Assembly: GCA_016296235.1 (NCBI GenBank) | Contig: JAEDJR010000015.1 | Span: 1 to 19,243, forward strand | DNA from: Oscillospiraceae bacterium | GTDB taxonomy: Bacteria > Bacillota > Clostridia > Oscillospirales > Oscillospiraceae | Direction of reading: 5' to 3' | Length of the DNA: 19,243 bases | Part shown: piece by piece, positions 1-7,036 of the stretch | How positions within the stretch are numbered: the stretch's first letter is position 1 | Layout of the letters: every line of letters starts with the position of its first letter | Notes under the pieces: generated by a model | What the model saw: only the letters and a program-made list of their open reading frames with translations | Databases searched by the model: none | What the model was told of the DNA's origin: nothing | Translations under genes and position numbers: made by a program

Positions 1-257
1 ACGTGGCCCGGGGTGTCGATGATGTTCAGGCGGCAGCCCTTCCAGAAACAGGTGGTAGCAGCGGAGGTGATGGTAATACCACGCTCCTGCTCCTGCGCCA
101 TCCAGTCCATGGTGGCGGAGCCGTCATGGGTCTCACCGATCTTGTAGTTCTTACCGGTGTAGAACAGAATACGCTCGGTGGTAGTGGTTTTGCCGGCATC
201 GATGTGAGCCATGATGCCGAAGTTTCTGGTATTCTCCAGAGAATACTGTCTAGGCAT
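1..257 (-). CDS. fusA: Elongation factor G, N-terminal part (runs off window start)
   Basis: This is the first 85 codons of EF-G, the GTPase that drives ribosomal translocation. The P-loop AHIDAGKTTTT is at residues 17-27, the switch I segment RGITITSAA near 59-67, and the G3 motif DTPGH at 81-85, just at the window edge. The ATG is chosen because AAAGGAGA lies six bases upstream and the protein then opens MPRQYSLENTRNFGIMAHID, as in bacterial EF-G. It begins 15 bp after rpsG and is the fourth gene of the str operon. The 3' end lies outside the window, so I cannot say whether tuf follows. Identification is firm from the G-domain motifs. Confidence 0.97.
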   Translation of the reverse strand, partial: MPRQYSLENTRNFGIMAHIDAGKTTTTERILFYTGKNYKIGETHDGSATMDWMAQEQERGITITSAATTCFWKGCRLNIIDTPGH

Positions 258-272
258 TGGGTCTCTCCTTTA

Positions 273-743
273 TTACCAGCGGAAGTGGGCGAAGGCCTTG
301 TTGGCTTCGGCCATCTTGTGGACATCCTCGCGCTTCTTCACAGAGGCGCCGGTGCCGTTGGCAGCGTCCATGATCTCAGCGGCCAGCCGCTCCTTCATGG
401 TGTTCTCGCTGCGGTTACGGCTGTACAGGGTGATCCAGCGCAGACCAAGGGTCTGACGACGGTCGGGACGGACTTCGATAGGCACCTGATAGGTGGCGCC
501 GCCCACACGGCGAGCCTTCAGCTCCACAGCGGGCATGATGTTTTCCATGGCCTGCTGGAAGACTTCCAGACCGTTCTTGCCGGTCTTGTTCTCGACGATT
601 TCGAAAGCACCATAAACGACCTTCTGGGCAACGCCCTTCTTGCCGTCCAGCATGATGCTGTTAACGAGCTTGGTAACCAGAACGGAATTGTAATTGGGAT
701 CCGGAAGGACCTCTCTCTTGGGAACATTACCTCTTCTGGGCAC
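273..743 (-). CDS. rpsG: 30S ribosomal protein S7
   Basis: S7 is a primary 16S rRNA binding protein that nucleates assembly of the 30S head. The product opens MPRRGNVPKREVLPDPNYNS, contains RVGGATYQVPIEVRPDRRQ and ends HKMAEANKAFAHFRW, giving 156 residues, the usual S7 length. I use the GTG start at 743 because AAGGAGGG lies just upstream with good spacing. An in-frame ATG at 761 overlaps that ribosome binding site and would add six unconserved residues. It follows rpsL after a 158-bp spacer that contains two perfect hairpins, and precedes fusA by 15 bp. In E. coli S7 represses translation within the str operon; whether that holds here is not visible. Confidence 0.97.
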   Translation of the reverse strand: MPRRGNVPKREVLPDPNYNSVLVTKLVNSIMLDGKKGVAQKVVYGAFEIVENKTGKNGLEVFQQAMENIMPAVELKARRVGGATYQVPIEVRPDRRQTLGLRWITLYSRNRSENTMKERLAAEIMDAANGTGASVKKREDVHKMAEANKAFAHFRW

Positions 744-784
744 TTTGCTTCCCTCCTTCATAAAATAATGATTTCATCGGTACT

Positions 785-801
785 CGAAAGTGTGACTTTC
801 G
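785..801 (-). other. Perfect hairpin in rpsL-rpsG spacer
   Basis: On the transcript CGAAAGT and ACTTTCG form a perfect 7-bp stem around the 3-nt loop CAC. It lies about 40 nt upstream of the rpsG ribosome binding site. No T-run follows, so it is not an intrinsic terminator. It could be part of a translational control element for rpsG; that role is inference. Confidence 0.5.
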
Positions 802-818
802 TTGTGCCTGGCCAGAGG

Positions 819-846
819 TTTATACTATATATAAAACTCTTGGCAA
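819..846 (-). promoter_or_regulatory. Possible internal promoter for rpsG-fusA
   Basis: On the minus strand TTGCCA (841-846) and TATAAA (819-824) are separated by 16 bp, a reasonable sigma-A arrangement. The -35 hexamer overlaps a perfect hairpin, so the same sequence may serve in DNA and RNA. The AT-rich patch around the -10 stands out in a GC-rich region. An operon-internal promoter is plausible but not proven. Confidence 0.4.
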
Positions 847-886
847 GGCGATGCCTTGCGAAAGGGCATTGGGAAATTCAGAGTTT
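834..886 (-). other. Nested stem-loop downstream of rpsL
   Basis: In the transcript a 7-bp outer stem (AAACTCT at 880-886 with AGAGTTT at 834-840) encloses a perfect 7-bp hairpin GCAAGGC-ATC-GCCTTGC at 843-859. A short U-containing stretch, UUUUAUAUA, follows the outer stem, so it resembles a weak attenuator or RNA-processing structure just after the rpsL stop. It is also where an S7-binding site would be expected by analogy with the E. coli rpsL-rpsG spacer. Function is inferred. Confidence 0.45.
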
Positions 887-901
887 GGTCAGACCGGGAA
901 A

Positions 902-1327
902 TTACTTCTTCTTGCCGGCCTTGGGACGCTTGGCGCCGTACTTGGAGCGGGACTGCATCCGGTTCTGCACGCCCTGGGTATCCAGAGTGCCGCGGATGAT
1001 GTGGTAACGAACGCCGGGCAGGTCCTTGACACGGCCGCCGCGGATCAGCACCACGGAGTGCTCCTGCAGGTTGTGGCCGACACCGGGGATATAAGCGGAA
1101 ACCTCGTAGCCGTTGGTCAGACGCACACGGGCGATCTTACGCAGAGCGGAGTTGGGCTTCTTGGGGGTGGTGGTACGGACAGCGGTGCAGACGCCTCTCT
1201 TCTGAGGAGAAGACAGATCGGTGGCACGGTTCTTCAGGGTGTTCATACCCTTCTGCAGAGCGGGAGCGGTGGACTTGTAGGTGACCTGCTCTCTTCCCTT
1301 GCGAACCAGCTGGTTAAAAGTAGGCAT
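902..1327 (-). CDS. rpsL: 30S ribosomal protein S12
   Basis: S12 sits at the decoding centre and controls accuracy. The 141-residue product has the diagnostic SPQKRGVC, TTTPKKPNSALRK (53-65) and LIRGGRVKDLPGVRYH segments. Its extra N-terminal loop (about residues 25-40) is the long form seen in Bacillus and Clostridia rather than the short E. coli form. The lysines matching E. coli K43 and K88, where streptomycin-resistance changes occur, are the wild-type K57 and K101 here. The aspartate that RimO modifies in E. coli (D89) is present as D102. The start follows AAAGGAGG with ideal spacing. It lies 93 bp after ybxF in the str operon. Confidence 0.98.
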   Translation of the reverse strand: MPTFNQLVRKGREQVTYKSTAPALQKGMNTLKNRATDLSSPQKRGVCTAVRTTTPKKPNSALRKIARVRLTNGYEVSAYIPGVGHNLQEHSVVLIRGGRVKDLPGVRYHIIRGTLDTQGVQNRMQSRSKYGAKRPKAGKKK

Positions 1328-1420
1328 GTTTTTCCTCCTTTCTCATTTGTTCGCTGTGACACAGCATTTATTTTATCCCGAAATATCTAAGATATTCCGT
1401 TGGGACCGTATTTTTGCGGC

Positions 1421-1663
1421 TCAGGTCAGAAGGCCCGCCGCTGCAGCGCCTACGGAAATGCCGCAGGCATGGCCAAGCTCCGTCATGGTCGGAACGACAA
1501 TCAACTCCACACCCAGGCGCTGGCATTCCTCTTTCAGCGGATCTGTCAGCCGGGGATCGGCGTTCTCCGCCACATAGGCCGTCCGGACTTGTCCGTCCTT
1601 CAGGGATTTCCGGAGCTGCTTAATGCCGACGACCTTGCGCTGTGTTTTCAGTTCGTCCAGCAT
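1421..1663 (-). CDS. ybxF: L7Ae-like ribosomal protein (YbxF type)
   Basis: A small RNA-binding protein of the L7Ae/L30e/Gadd45 family. In Bacillus subtilis YbxF binds kink-turn RNA and associates with ribosomes. The 80-residue product opens MLDELKTQRKVVGIKQLRKS and ends GISVGAAAAGLLT; TAYVAENADP and the segment ending VELIVVP are the expected core strands. The ATG at 1663 is chosen over upstream starts because GGAGGAAG precedes it and the length then matches the family (82 in B. subtilis). It is the first gene of the str operon here. In B. subtilis rpoC lies just upstream of it, but here a separate strong promoter does. Confidence 0.92.
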   Translation of the reverse strand: MLDELKTQRKVVGIKQLRKSLKDGQVRTAYVAENADPRLTDPLKEECQRLGVELIVVPTMTELGHACGISVGAAAAGLLT

Positions 1664-1711
1664 GTTTCTTCCTCCGTCGGATGTTTCGGGCATAAGCCCA
1701 CGCAATTAGAG

Positions 1712-1740
1712 ATTATAGCAGATTGAACGAATTTCGTCAA
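1712..1740 (-). promoter_or_regulatory. Strong promoter of the str operon
   Basis: On the minus strand TTGACG (1735-1740), a 17-bp spacer and a perfect TATAAT (1712-1717) form a near-consensus sigma-A promoter about 50 bp upstream of ybxF. Immediately upstream lie A- and T-tracts (about 1741-1790), which look like an UP element, as expected for ribosomal protein genes. Confidence 0.88.
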
Positions 1741-1832
1741 GAAAAATCGTGAAAATGTTGAAAACTTTTTTCTTTTTGAAAGGCTTTGATTCTGTTCATA
1801 TATCAAGGACATCTGTCCGCAGACAGCCGTTT

Positions 1833-2864
1833 TTATTCTCTCATGAGCTTTTTGCGGGCGATGTTGATGGTGCCCTCCTGCATGGAGTTGATCCACTGCA
1901 GGCTCTTGCCGCAGCCCAGGGCCACGCAGCTCTCCGGGTCGTCGGCCACCATGCAGGGAATCTCCGTCCGCTCGTAAATCATGCGGTCCATACCCCAGAT
2001 CTGGCTGCCGCCGCCGGTGAGAATGATGCCGTTCCGGGAAATATCCGCCACCAGCTCCGGGCTGGACTGCTCCAGAACGCTGAGAATTTCCTCCACAATG
2101 AACCGGGCCGGGCGGCGCAGCACCTCCAGCAGCTCCGAGGACGTGACCAGCACCTCCCGGGGCAGGCCGGTTTTCAGGTCGCGGCCCTTGACGGTCATGG
2201 ACATTTCCTCCGGGCGCTCCACAACGCTGCCGATGGTGATCTTGATCTCCTCCGCCGTGTTGGCGCCGATGAGCAGGCCCTGGCGGCGGCGCAGATAGGT
2301 GATAATCGTTTCGTCAAAGGTATCTCCTGCAATCTTGATGGAGGAGGACGCCGCCAGGTCATTGAGGCTCAGCACCGCGATATCCGTGGTGCCGCCGCCG
2401 ATGTCAACCACCATATAGCCATTGGGCTTGCTGAGATCCAACCCGGCGCCCAGGCCGGCGGCAAAGGGCTCTTCGATCAGGTAAACCCGGCGGGCACCGG
2501 CCTCCATGGTAGCCTGGATGACAGCCCGCTCCTCCACCTCCGTAACGCCGCTGGGGACGCAGACCACCACTCTGGGCTTGACCAGGGAGTAGCGGATGAT
2601 CTTTTTCATAAATTCGGCCAGCATCTTCTCCGTCATTTCATAGTCGGAGATGACGCCGTCCCGCAGAGGCCGCACGGCCACCACATTGCCCGGCGTCCGG
2701 CCCAGCATATTGCGGGCGGCTGCGCCCACCTGCAGCACCTTGCCGGAATTCTTGTCGATGGCAACCACGGACGGTTCCCGCAGAACAATGCCCTTGCCCT
2801 CGGCATAGACCAGAACGTTGGCGGTTCCCAGGTCGATTCCCAAATCTCTGGATAATTTGAACAT
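1833..2864 (-). CDS. mreB: Rod shape-determining protein, MreB/Mbl family
   Basis: An actin-like ATPase that forms membrane-associated filaments and directs lateral cell-wall synthesis. The phosphate-1 motif GIDLGTANVLVY is at residues 9-20, phosphate-2 VVDIGGGTTDIAV at 152-164, and the adenosine motif ILTGGGSQIWG near 281-291. An early MFKLSRDLGIDLG start and 343 residues fit the family. It begins 12 bp after comF and probably shares its transcript. mreC and mreD are not adjacent, so it may be an Mbl/MreBH-type paralogue rather than the mreBCD copy; the window cannot decide this. Only short, weak hairpins follow the stop, with no convincing terminator before the str promoter. Confidence 0.93.
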   Translation of the reverse strand: MFKLSRDLGIDLGTANVLVYAEGKGIVLREPSVVAIDKNSGKVLQVGAAARNMLGRTPGNVVAVRPLRDGVISDYEMTEKMLAEFMKKIIRYSLVKPRVVVCVPSGVTEVEERAVIQATMEAGARRVYLIEEPFAAGLGAGLDLSKPNGYMVVDIGGGTTDIAVLSLNDLAASSSIKIAGDTFDETIITYLRRRQGLLIGANTAEEIKITIGSVVERPEEMSMTVKGRDLKTGLPREVLVTSSELLEVLRRPARFIVEEILSVLEQSSPELVADISRNGIILTGGGSQIWGMDRMIYERTEIPCMVADDPESCVALGCGKSLQWINSMQEGTINIARKKLMRE

Positions 2865-2876
2865 GCTTTCACCTAC

Positions 2877-3539
2877 TCATTTGTTTTCCGGTCCGGTCAC
2901 CGCAATGGCGGCGCAGACCACGCCGGCTGCGCCCGCCATGCGCAGCACCTTGGCGCATTCGGACGCAGTCGCGCCGGTGGTGACCACGTCATCCACCAGC
3001 AGGATTCTCTTCCCGGACCACGCGGCCGGGTTTATTGCTTCATAGACGCCCAGAACATTGGCCCGCCGCCGGGCGGCATTGGCCGTTCGGGACTGTTTTT
3101 GGTTGTGCCGGATTTTCCGCAGGGCGCAGACGGTCTCCCCGTCCAGCTCCGCCGCCAGAGCCTTTGCCAGCAGTTCCGCCTGATCGAAGCCCCGGGTCCA
3201 CCGCCGCCGGCGGCTGCAGGGCGCCCAGGCAATCAGGTCGTACTTCCCTTCCAGATGATCCCGGACCCAGACGGCCATCCATTTGGCAAACTGACCGGCA
3301 TATCCCTGCATGCCGTGGAATTTGAACCGCAGAATGGCGTCCCGGATGGGCGGCGCATAGAAAAAGGGCGCCACGGTTGCATCAATCAGCGGAACGGTCC
3401 GCAGGGGGCCGTCATATTCCGGCAGTTCCTGGCCGCATTTGCCGCAGAGCGTATCCTCGGAGCTTTCCAGCAAGCGGCCGCAGAGCATACATTTGGGCGG
3501 ATAGAGCAGATCCAGCGCCCAACGAATCAGCGCGTTCAT
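2877..3539 (-). CDS. comF: ComF family phosphoribosyltransferase-like protein
   Basis: A ComFC/GntX-type protein required for DNA uptake in naturally competent bacteria; its biochemical role is not settled. The N-terminal zinc-binding cysteines are C17, C20, C32 and C35. The phosphoribosyltransferase-fold segment ILLVDDVVTTGAT lies at about 179-191, and the conserved RGFDQAELLAK (116-126) and KQSRTANAARRRANV segments are present. At 220 residues it is full length. Its ATG overlaps the recD2 stop codon (ATGA), so the two are translationally coupled. No other competence genes are in the window, so natural competence cannot be concluded. Confidence 0.9.
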   Translation of the reverse strand: MNALIRWALDLLYPPKCMLCGRLLESSEDTLCGKCGQELPEYDGPLRTVPLIDATVAPFFYAPPIRDAILRFKFHGMQGYAGQFAKWMAVWVRDHLEGKYDLIAWAPCSRRRRWTRGFDQAELLAKALAAELDGETVCALRKIRHNQKQSRTANAARRRANVLGVYEAINPAAWSGKRILLVDDVVTTGATASECAKVLRMAGAAGVVCAAIAVTGPENK

Positions 3540-5743
3540 GCTTCGCTCCCCTGCTGCAGCCGCAGCTTCAGACCGCTGTAGCGCCGGGTCTGGCGGTCGT
3601 TGGCCACCATGGCGGCGATGACCTCCTCATTGCCCACCGCAATCAGCAGATCCTTGGCCCGGGTGACGGCCGTATACAGAACGCTCCGGGTCAGCAGATA
3701 CCGGGAGCCGGGCCAGGCCGTCAGAATCACGGCCCGGTATTCGCTGCCCTGGCTCTTATGGACGGTCATGGCATAGGCCAGCTCCAGCTCCGACAGCATG
3801 GAAAAATCATACTGCGCCTCCCGGTCGTCAAAGACCACGGTCACCAGCTCCTCCTGGTGGTCGATGGCCGTGATTTTTCCGATATCGCCGTTGAAAATCC
3901 CGGCCCCGGAGCCAATTCCGCCGGCTTTCTTCCATAGTATATCATAGTTGTTCCGGATTTGCATCACTCTGTCGCCTTCCCGGAACAGAAAATCTCCGTA
4001 TGCTTTCTCTTTTTTCGCAGGATCCGGCGGATTGAGCACCGCCTGCAGCTGACGGTTCAGGTTTCGTGTTCCCGTCTCGTTCTTGCGGGTTGGGGACAGA
4101 ACCTGGATATCCGCCGGGTCAATGCCCATGTTTTTGGGCAGGCGCTGGCTGCACAGCTCCTGGATGGTCTGCACCACGCTCTCGGCCGAGCGCCGCTTCA
4201 TAAAAAAGAAATCCTTGTTCTTCACGGACAGATCCGGCAGCAGGCCCTGGTTCACGGCATGGGCGTTCATGACGATGAGGCTCTCCCGGGCCTGGCGGAA
4301 AATCTCCGTCAGGCGCACCGTCCGGGCCACGCCGCTGCGGATCAGATCGGAAAACAGGTTGCCCGGCCCCACGGAAGGCAGCTGATCCGGGTCTCCCACC
4401 AGAATCAGGCGGCACCGCCGGGGCAGCGCCCGCAACAGGGACTGCATCAGCAAAATATCCACCATGGAGGTCTCGTCCACCACCACGGCGTCGGCCCGCA
4501 GGGGCACGTCCTCGTCGTGGAAAAAGCACAGGGCGCCGGTTTCCGGATCAAACTGGGCCTCCAGCAGCCGGTGGATGGTGGAAGCCTCCCGGCCGGTACA
4601 CTCGCTGAGCCGCTTGGCTGCCCGCCCCGTGGGCGCCGCCAGCAGGGTTGTCAGCTTCATCCTGTCGAACAAATCCAGAATGCCGGACATGGTGGTGGTC
4701 TTGCCGGTACCGGGGCCGCCGGTGACGATCAGCACCCGACCCTCCGCCGCTGCGCGAATGGCCTCCAGCTGCCTGTCCGCATACTGTATGGCAGACTCCC
4801 CTTCCAGCGCCCGGAGCATGGTTTCCAGGTTCTCCGGCGGCTCCGGCGGCTGCTGGGCCATCTGCAAAATCCGCTGGGCAATATAGGTTTCCGCCTCATA
4901 CAGCTCCGGCACATAGCAGGCGTCCAGGCCTGCCACCGTGTCGGTAACCAGGCGGTCTGTCTCCGCCAGACGGGAAATCCCGGCGTGGACCGTCTCCGTA
5001 TCCAGGTTCAGCAGCGCCGAGGTGGCCGTCGCCAGCTTGTCCCGCGGAATGAACGTGTGGCCGTTGGTCTGGTTGAAGGTCAGCTCAAAGAGGATCCCCG
5101 CCTCCACCCGGCGCTCGTCGTCGGCCTCCACCTCCAGCTCCAGGGCAAAGGCGTCCACCACGGCAAAATCCGCGCCGAAATAGGGCTGGGTCAGCATATA
5201 GGGATCATCCCGCAGGGCATCCACCGCCAGCTCGCCGTAGGCCCGGTACAGCCGCATGGCCAGCTCCGCCGGCAGATGGTGGGCCGTGAGGAATTCGATG
5301 AGACGCCGCATGCCCACCTGGCGGCGGAAGCTCTCGGAGATCTCCCGGGCCTTGGACTGGGAAATCCCCGGCAGCTGGGCCAGCTTCTCCGGCTCGTTCT
5401 CCAGAACGTCCAGACTGTGGCTTCCAAAGGCCGCCACAATCCGCTGGGCCGTCTTCTCCCCCACGCCCTTCACGGCCCGGGAGGACAGGTATGCCAGGAT
5501 TTCCTCCGTGGTCTCCGGCATGAGCCGCTCCAGCAGCTCCGCTTCGAACTGGCGGCCATAGGAGGCATGGTTCGTCCAGCGCCCGGTGATGGACAGCCGC
5601 TCCCCCACCACGGTCATGGGGACGGACCCCACCACCGTCACCAGCTCGCCGTCCTGCGACCGCAGCCGCAGGACCGTGTAGCCGTTCTCCTGATTCTGAA
5701 AGACAATCGCCGCTACGGTTCCGTAGAGCACTTCCTGTTCCAT
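3536..5743 (-). CDS. recD2: RecD2 ATP-dependent DNA helicase (RecD/TraA family)
   Basis: A 5'-3' superfamily 1 helicase that works without RecBC and has roles in replication-fork maintenance and repair. An N-terminal OB-like domain (1-75) and helix-hairpin-helix segments (VKGVGEKTAQRI near 91-102, LPGISQSKAREI near 124-135) are followed by Walker A GGPGTGKTT (342-350), Walker B VVVDE (420-424), GDPDQLPS (450-457), VHKSQGSE (661-668) and YTAVTRAK (690-697). At 735 residues the length fits RecD2. I start at 5743 because GGAG lies nine bases upstream and the protein begins MEQEVLYGTV. The frame is open to 6079, but that stretch is out-of-frame sequence of the upstream gene. In-frame ATGs at 5758 and 5764 are alternatives. 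Confidence 0.94.
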   Translation of the reverse strand: MEQEVLYGTVAAIVFQNQENGYTVLRLRSQDGELVTVVGSVPMTVVGERLSITGRWTNHASYGRQFEAELLERLMPETTEEILAYLSSRAVKGVGEKTAQRIVAAFGSHSLDVLENEPEKLAQLPGISQSKAREISESFRRQVGMRRLIEFLTAHHLPAELAMRLYRAYGELAVDALRDDPYMLTQPYFGADFAVVDAFALELEVEADDERRVEAGILFELTFNQTNGHTFIPRDKLATATSALLNLDTETVHAGISRLAETDRLVTDTVAGLDACYVPELYEAETYIAQRILQMAQQPPEPPENLETMLRALEGESAIQYADRQLEAIRAAAEGRVLIVTGGPGTGKTTTMSGILDLFDRMKLTTLLAAPTGRAAKRLSECTGREASTIHRLLEAQFDPETGALCFFHDEDVPLRADAVVVDETSMVDILLMQSLLRALPRRCRLILVGDPDQLPSVGPGNLFSDLIRSGVARTVRLTEIFRQARESLIVMNAHAVNQGLLPDLSVKNKDFFFMKRRSAESVVQTIQELCSQRLPKNMGIDPADIQVLSPTRKNETGTRNLNRQLQAVLNPPDPAKKEKAYGDFLFREGDRVMQIRNNYDILWKKAGGIGSGAGIFNGDIGKITAIDHQEELVTVVFDDREAQYDFSMLSELELAYAMTVHKSQGSEYRAVILTAWPGSRYLLTRSVLYTAVTRAKDLLIAVGNEEVIAAMVANDRQTRRYSGLKLRLQQGSEA

Positions 5744-5799
5744 GGCATACGACTCCATTTTCATGATTGGGTATATGGTACACCAATTTGCGGCGTTTT

Positions 5800-6138
5800 T
5801 CAAATAGTATCTTTCATGAGATCGATGTAATCGGTCAAAGCCGGTTCCGGGCAGTAGGCCACCCAGGGATACCGGTCCCGCAGACCCATGGCCCGCTCCA
5901 ATCCCAGACCCGTCAGGCCGCAGTCCACAATCACCAGCTGCGCGCCGGCGCTTTTGCCGTCCCGCATCCAGCCGAAGGCCCGAACCCGCTGCTCCAGCTC
6001 GTCCCCGTCTCCCCGGGAAAAGCAGAGCGTCGTCATGCGCTGCCCGAACAACGGCAGCAGCAGCAGTCCCCAGAGGCACCAGATCAGTAAAATCAGTCCA
6101 GCCGCAATCAGAAATACCAGAAGGATATCCGTCAGCAT
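5800..6138 (-). CDS. Small single-helix membrane protein, function unknown
   Basis: This is a 112-residue protein with one strong N-terminal hydrophobic helix (about residues 5-31, LLVFLIAAGLILLIWCLWGL) followed by a soluble tail. The tail has a segment AQLVIVDCGLTGLGLERA, then a tyrosine/proline-rich part and an acidic C-terminus. I do not recognise the family. The ATG at 6138 follows GGAGGTGAAGGA, which settles the start; the open frame extends to 6246 but lacks an alternative ribosome binding site and overlaps the leader of the divergent operon. It lies 56 bp upstream of recD2 on the same strand and is probably co-transcribed with recD2-comF-mreB. Codon use matches its neighbours. I offer no function. 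Confidence 0.75.
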   Translation of the reverse strand: MLTDILLVFLIAAGLILLIWCLWGLLLLPLFGQRMTTLCFSRGDGDELEQRVRAFGWMRDGKSAGAQLVIVDCGLTGLGLERAMGLRDRYPWVAYCPEPALTDYIDLMKDTI

Positions 6139-6192
6139 TCCTTCACCTCCCGGCCATTCTATGCCAAAGCCAACCGGTCCGGAACTTTCTTC

Positions 6193-6221
6193 TTGCAAAT
6201 TCCGTGCTTCCGTGGTAATAT
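6193..6221 (+). promoter_or_regulatory. Promoter of the thiamin-pyrimidine uptake operon
   Basis: TTGCAA (6193-6198), a 17-bp spacer and TAATAT (6216-6221) make a good sigma-A promoter. Transcription would start near 6228, giving about 25 nt before the TPP riboswitch. Confidence 0.7.
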
Positions 6222-6254
6222 GACAGCCGGAAACCGCACGGAACAAAAAAGTAC

Positions 6255-6342
6255 ATAGGGGGGGCCGCAGGAACGCGGCTGAGATACGGGCTCAATCCGC
6301 CTGTGACCCATGGAACCTGTTGGGTAATGCCATCGTAGGGAA
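6255..6342 (+). promoter_or_regulatory. TPP (THI-box) riboswitch
   Basis: The conserved THI-element landmarks are all present in order: GGGGG near 6258-6264, GCTGAGA (6278-6284), GTGACCC followed by GGAACCTG (6312-6319), GGGTAATGCC (6322-6331) and CGTAGGGAAGA at the 3' side. Thiamin pyrophosphate binding should lower expression of the downstream uptake genes. A terminator-like hairpin follows before the first gene, so control is likely by premature termination. Confidence 0.96.
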
Positions 6343-6348
6343 GATTTT

Positions 6349-6397
6349 GCGCACCCGTCGTGCGCCGGTCGCTCAGCGAAGGCTGTGCGGCTTTTTT
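6349..6397 (+). terminator. Expression platform: hairpin plus intrinsic terminator of the TPP riboswitch
   Basis: A perfect 6-bp hairpin GCGCAC-CCGTC-GTGCGC (6349-6365) overlaps the start of a second stem. In that stem CAGC-GAAG-GCTG (6374-6385), extended by GC/GC and GCC/GGC pairs, ends in TTTTTT at 6392-6397. The two cannot form fully together, which suits a switch: one is the terminator and the other competes with it. Exact pairing is my reading and was not folded computationally. Confidence 0.65.
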
Positions 6398-6421
6398 CAT
6401 TTTCAAAGGAGGAACACATCA

Positions 6422-7036
6422 ATGAAAGCATCCAAATGGGAACTGAAAGACGTTATTATGATGGCCATTCTGGGCGTCGTCTTTGCGGCGGTCTATCTGG
6501 CCGTGTTCCAGGGCGGCCTGGCCCTATCCACGGCTCTGACGCCCCTGGGTCTCTCCGCCTTTGGCTTTGAGATCATCTACGGCGTCTGGTTCATGGCCGC
6601 CACCCTGGCAGCCTACATCATCCGTAAGCCCGGCGTGGCGCTGATTACCGAGCTTCTGGCCGCAGCCGTGGAGCTGCTCATGGGCAACTCCGGCGGCCTC
6701 ACCGTGGTTCTGACCGGTCTGATCCAGGGCGCGGGCGCCGAGCTGGCCTTTGCCATCTTCCGCTACAAAAAGTGGAACCTGCTGTCCATGTCTCTGGCCG
6801 GTATTCTCTCCGCCCTCTTCATCTTCTGCTATGAGCTGTACTACCTGAACTACATCGCCCTGGCTCCCGCGCTTCTGGCCGCCCAGCTGGCCGTACGCTT
6901 TGTCAGTGCCGTGGTATTCTCCGGCGTGGTCTGCAAGCTGGCCGGCGACGGTCTGGCCAAAACCGGCGTGGTCAAGAGCTACGCCATCGGCGTCAACGCC
7001 GACACCGGCAAGGTCTATGAGGAGGAGGACGATTAA
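6422..7036 (+). CDS. ykoE: ECF transporter S component, YkoE type (HMP/thiamin precursor uptake)
   Basis: The membrane substrate-binding subunit of an energy-coupling factor importer. The 204-residue product is very hydrophobic, with about six membrane helices, and shows YkoE hallmarks: IIYGVWFMAATLAAYIIRKP, then ELLMGNSGG, then GLIQGAGAELAFAIFRYKKW. YkoE in Bacillus subtilis belongs to the TPP-riboswitch-controlled ykoFEDC operon, predicted to import hydroxymethylpyrimidine (HMP) or thiamin. The ATG follows AAAGGAGG. The open frame reaches back into the riboswitch, but that part is not coding. It is the first gene of a five-element unit (riboswitch, S, ThiY-like, double ATPase, T). The exact substrate, HMP or a formyl/aminomethyl pyrimidine, is inferred. 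Confidence 0.92.
   Translation: MKASKWELKDVIMMAILGVVFAAVYLAVFQGGLALSTALTPLGLSAFGFEIIYGVWFMAATLAAYIIRKPGVALITELLAAAVELLMGNSGGLTVVLTGLIQGAGAELAFAIFRYKKWNLLSMSLAGILSALFIFCYELYYLNYIALAPALLAAQLAVRFVSAVVFSGVVCKLAGDGLAKTGVVKSYAIGVNADTGKVYEEEDD

Noticed and set aside
744..761. ATG start six codons upstream for rpsG
   Set aside because: That ATG lies within the AAGGAGGG ribosome binding site for the GTG at 743, and the GTG start gives the canonical 156-residue S7.
3..1007. Long plus-strand frame across fusA, rpsG and the spacer
   Set aside because: It overlaps two certain ribosomal/translation genes on the other strand and yields no recognisable protein.
1811..1830. Hairpin CTGTC-TGCG-GACAG after mreB as a terminator
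   Set aside because: Only a 5-bp stem with no T-run in the direction of mreB transcription, so it is not a convincing intrinsic terminator.
3959..5830. 623-codon open frame on the plus strand opposite recD2
   Set aside because: It mirrors a well-supported helicase gene. Its product is low-complexity, rich in H, Q, G and R, as expected from antisense GC-rich codons, and it has no recognisable domain.
5744..6079. 112-residue N-terminal extension of RecD2
   Set aside because: It overlaps the small membrane protein gene in another frame, has an unconserved composition and is unnecessary because a ribosome binding site precedes the ATG at 5743.
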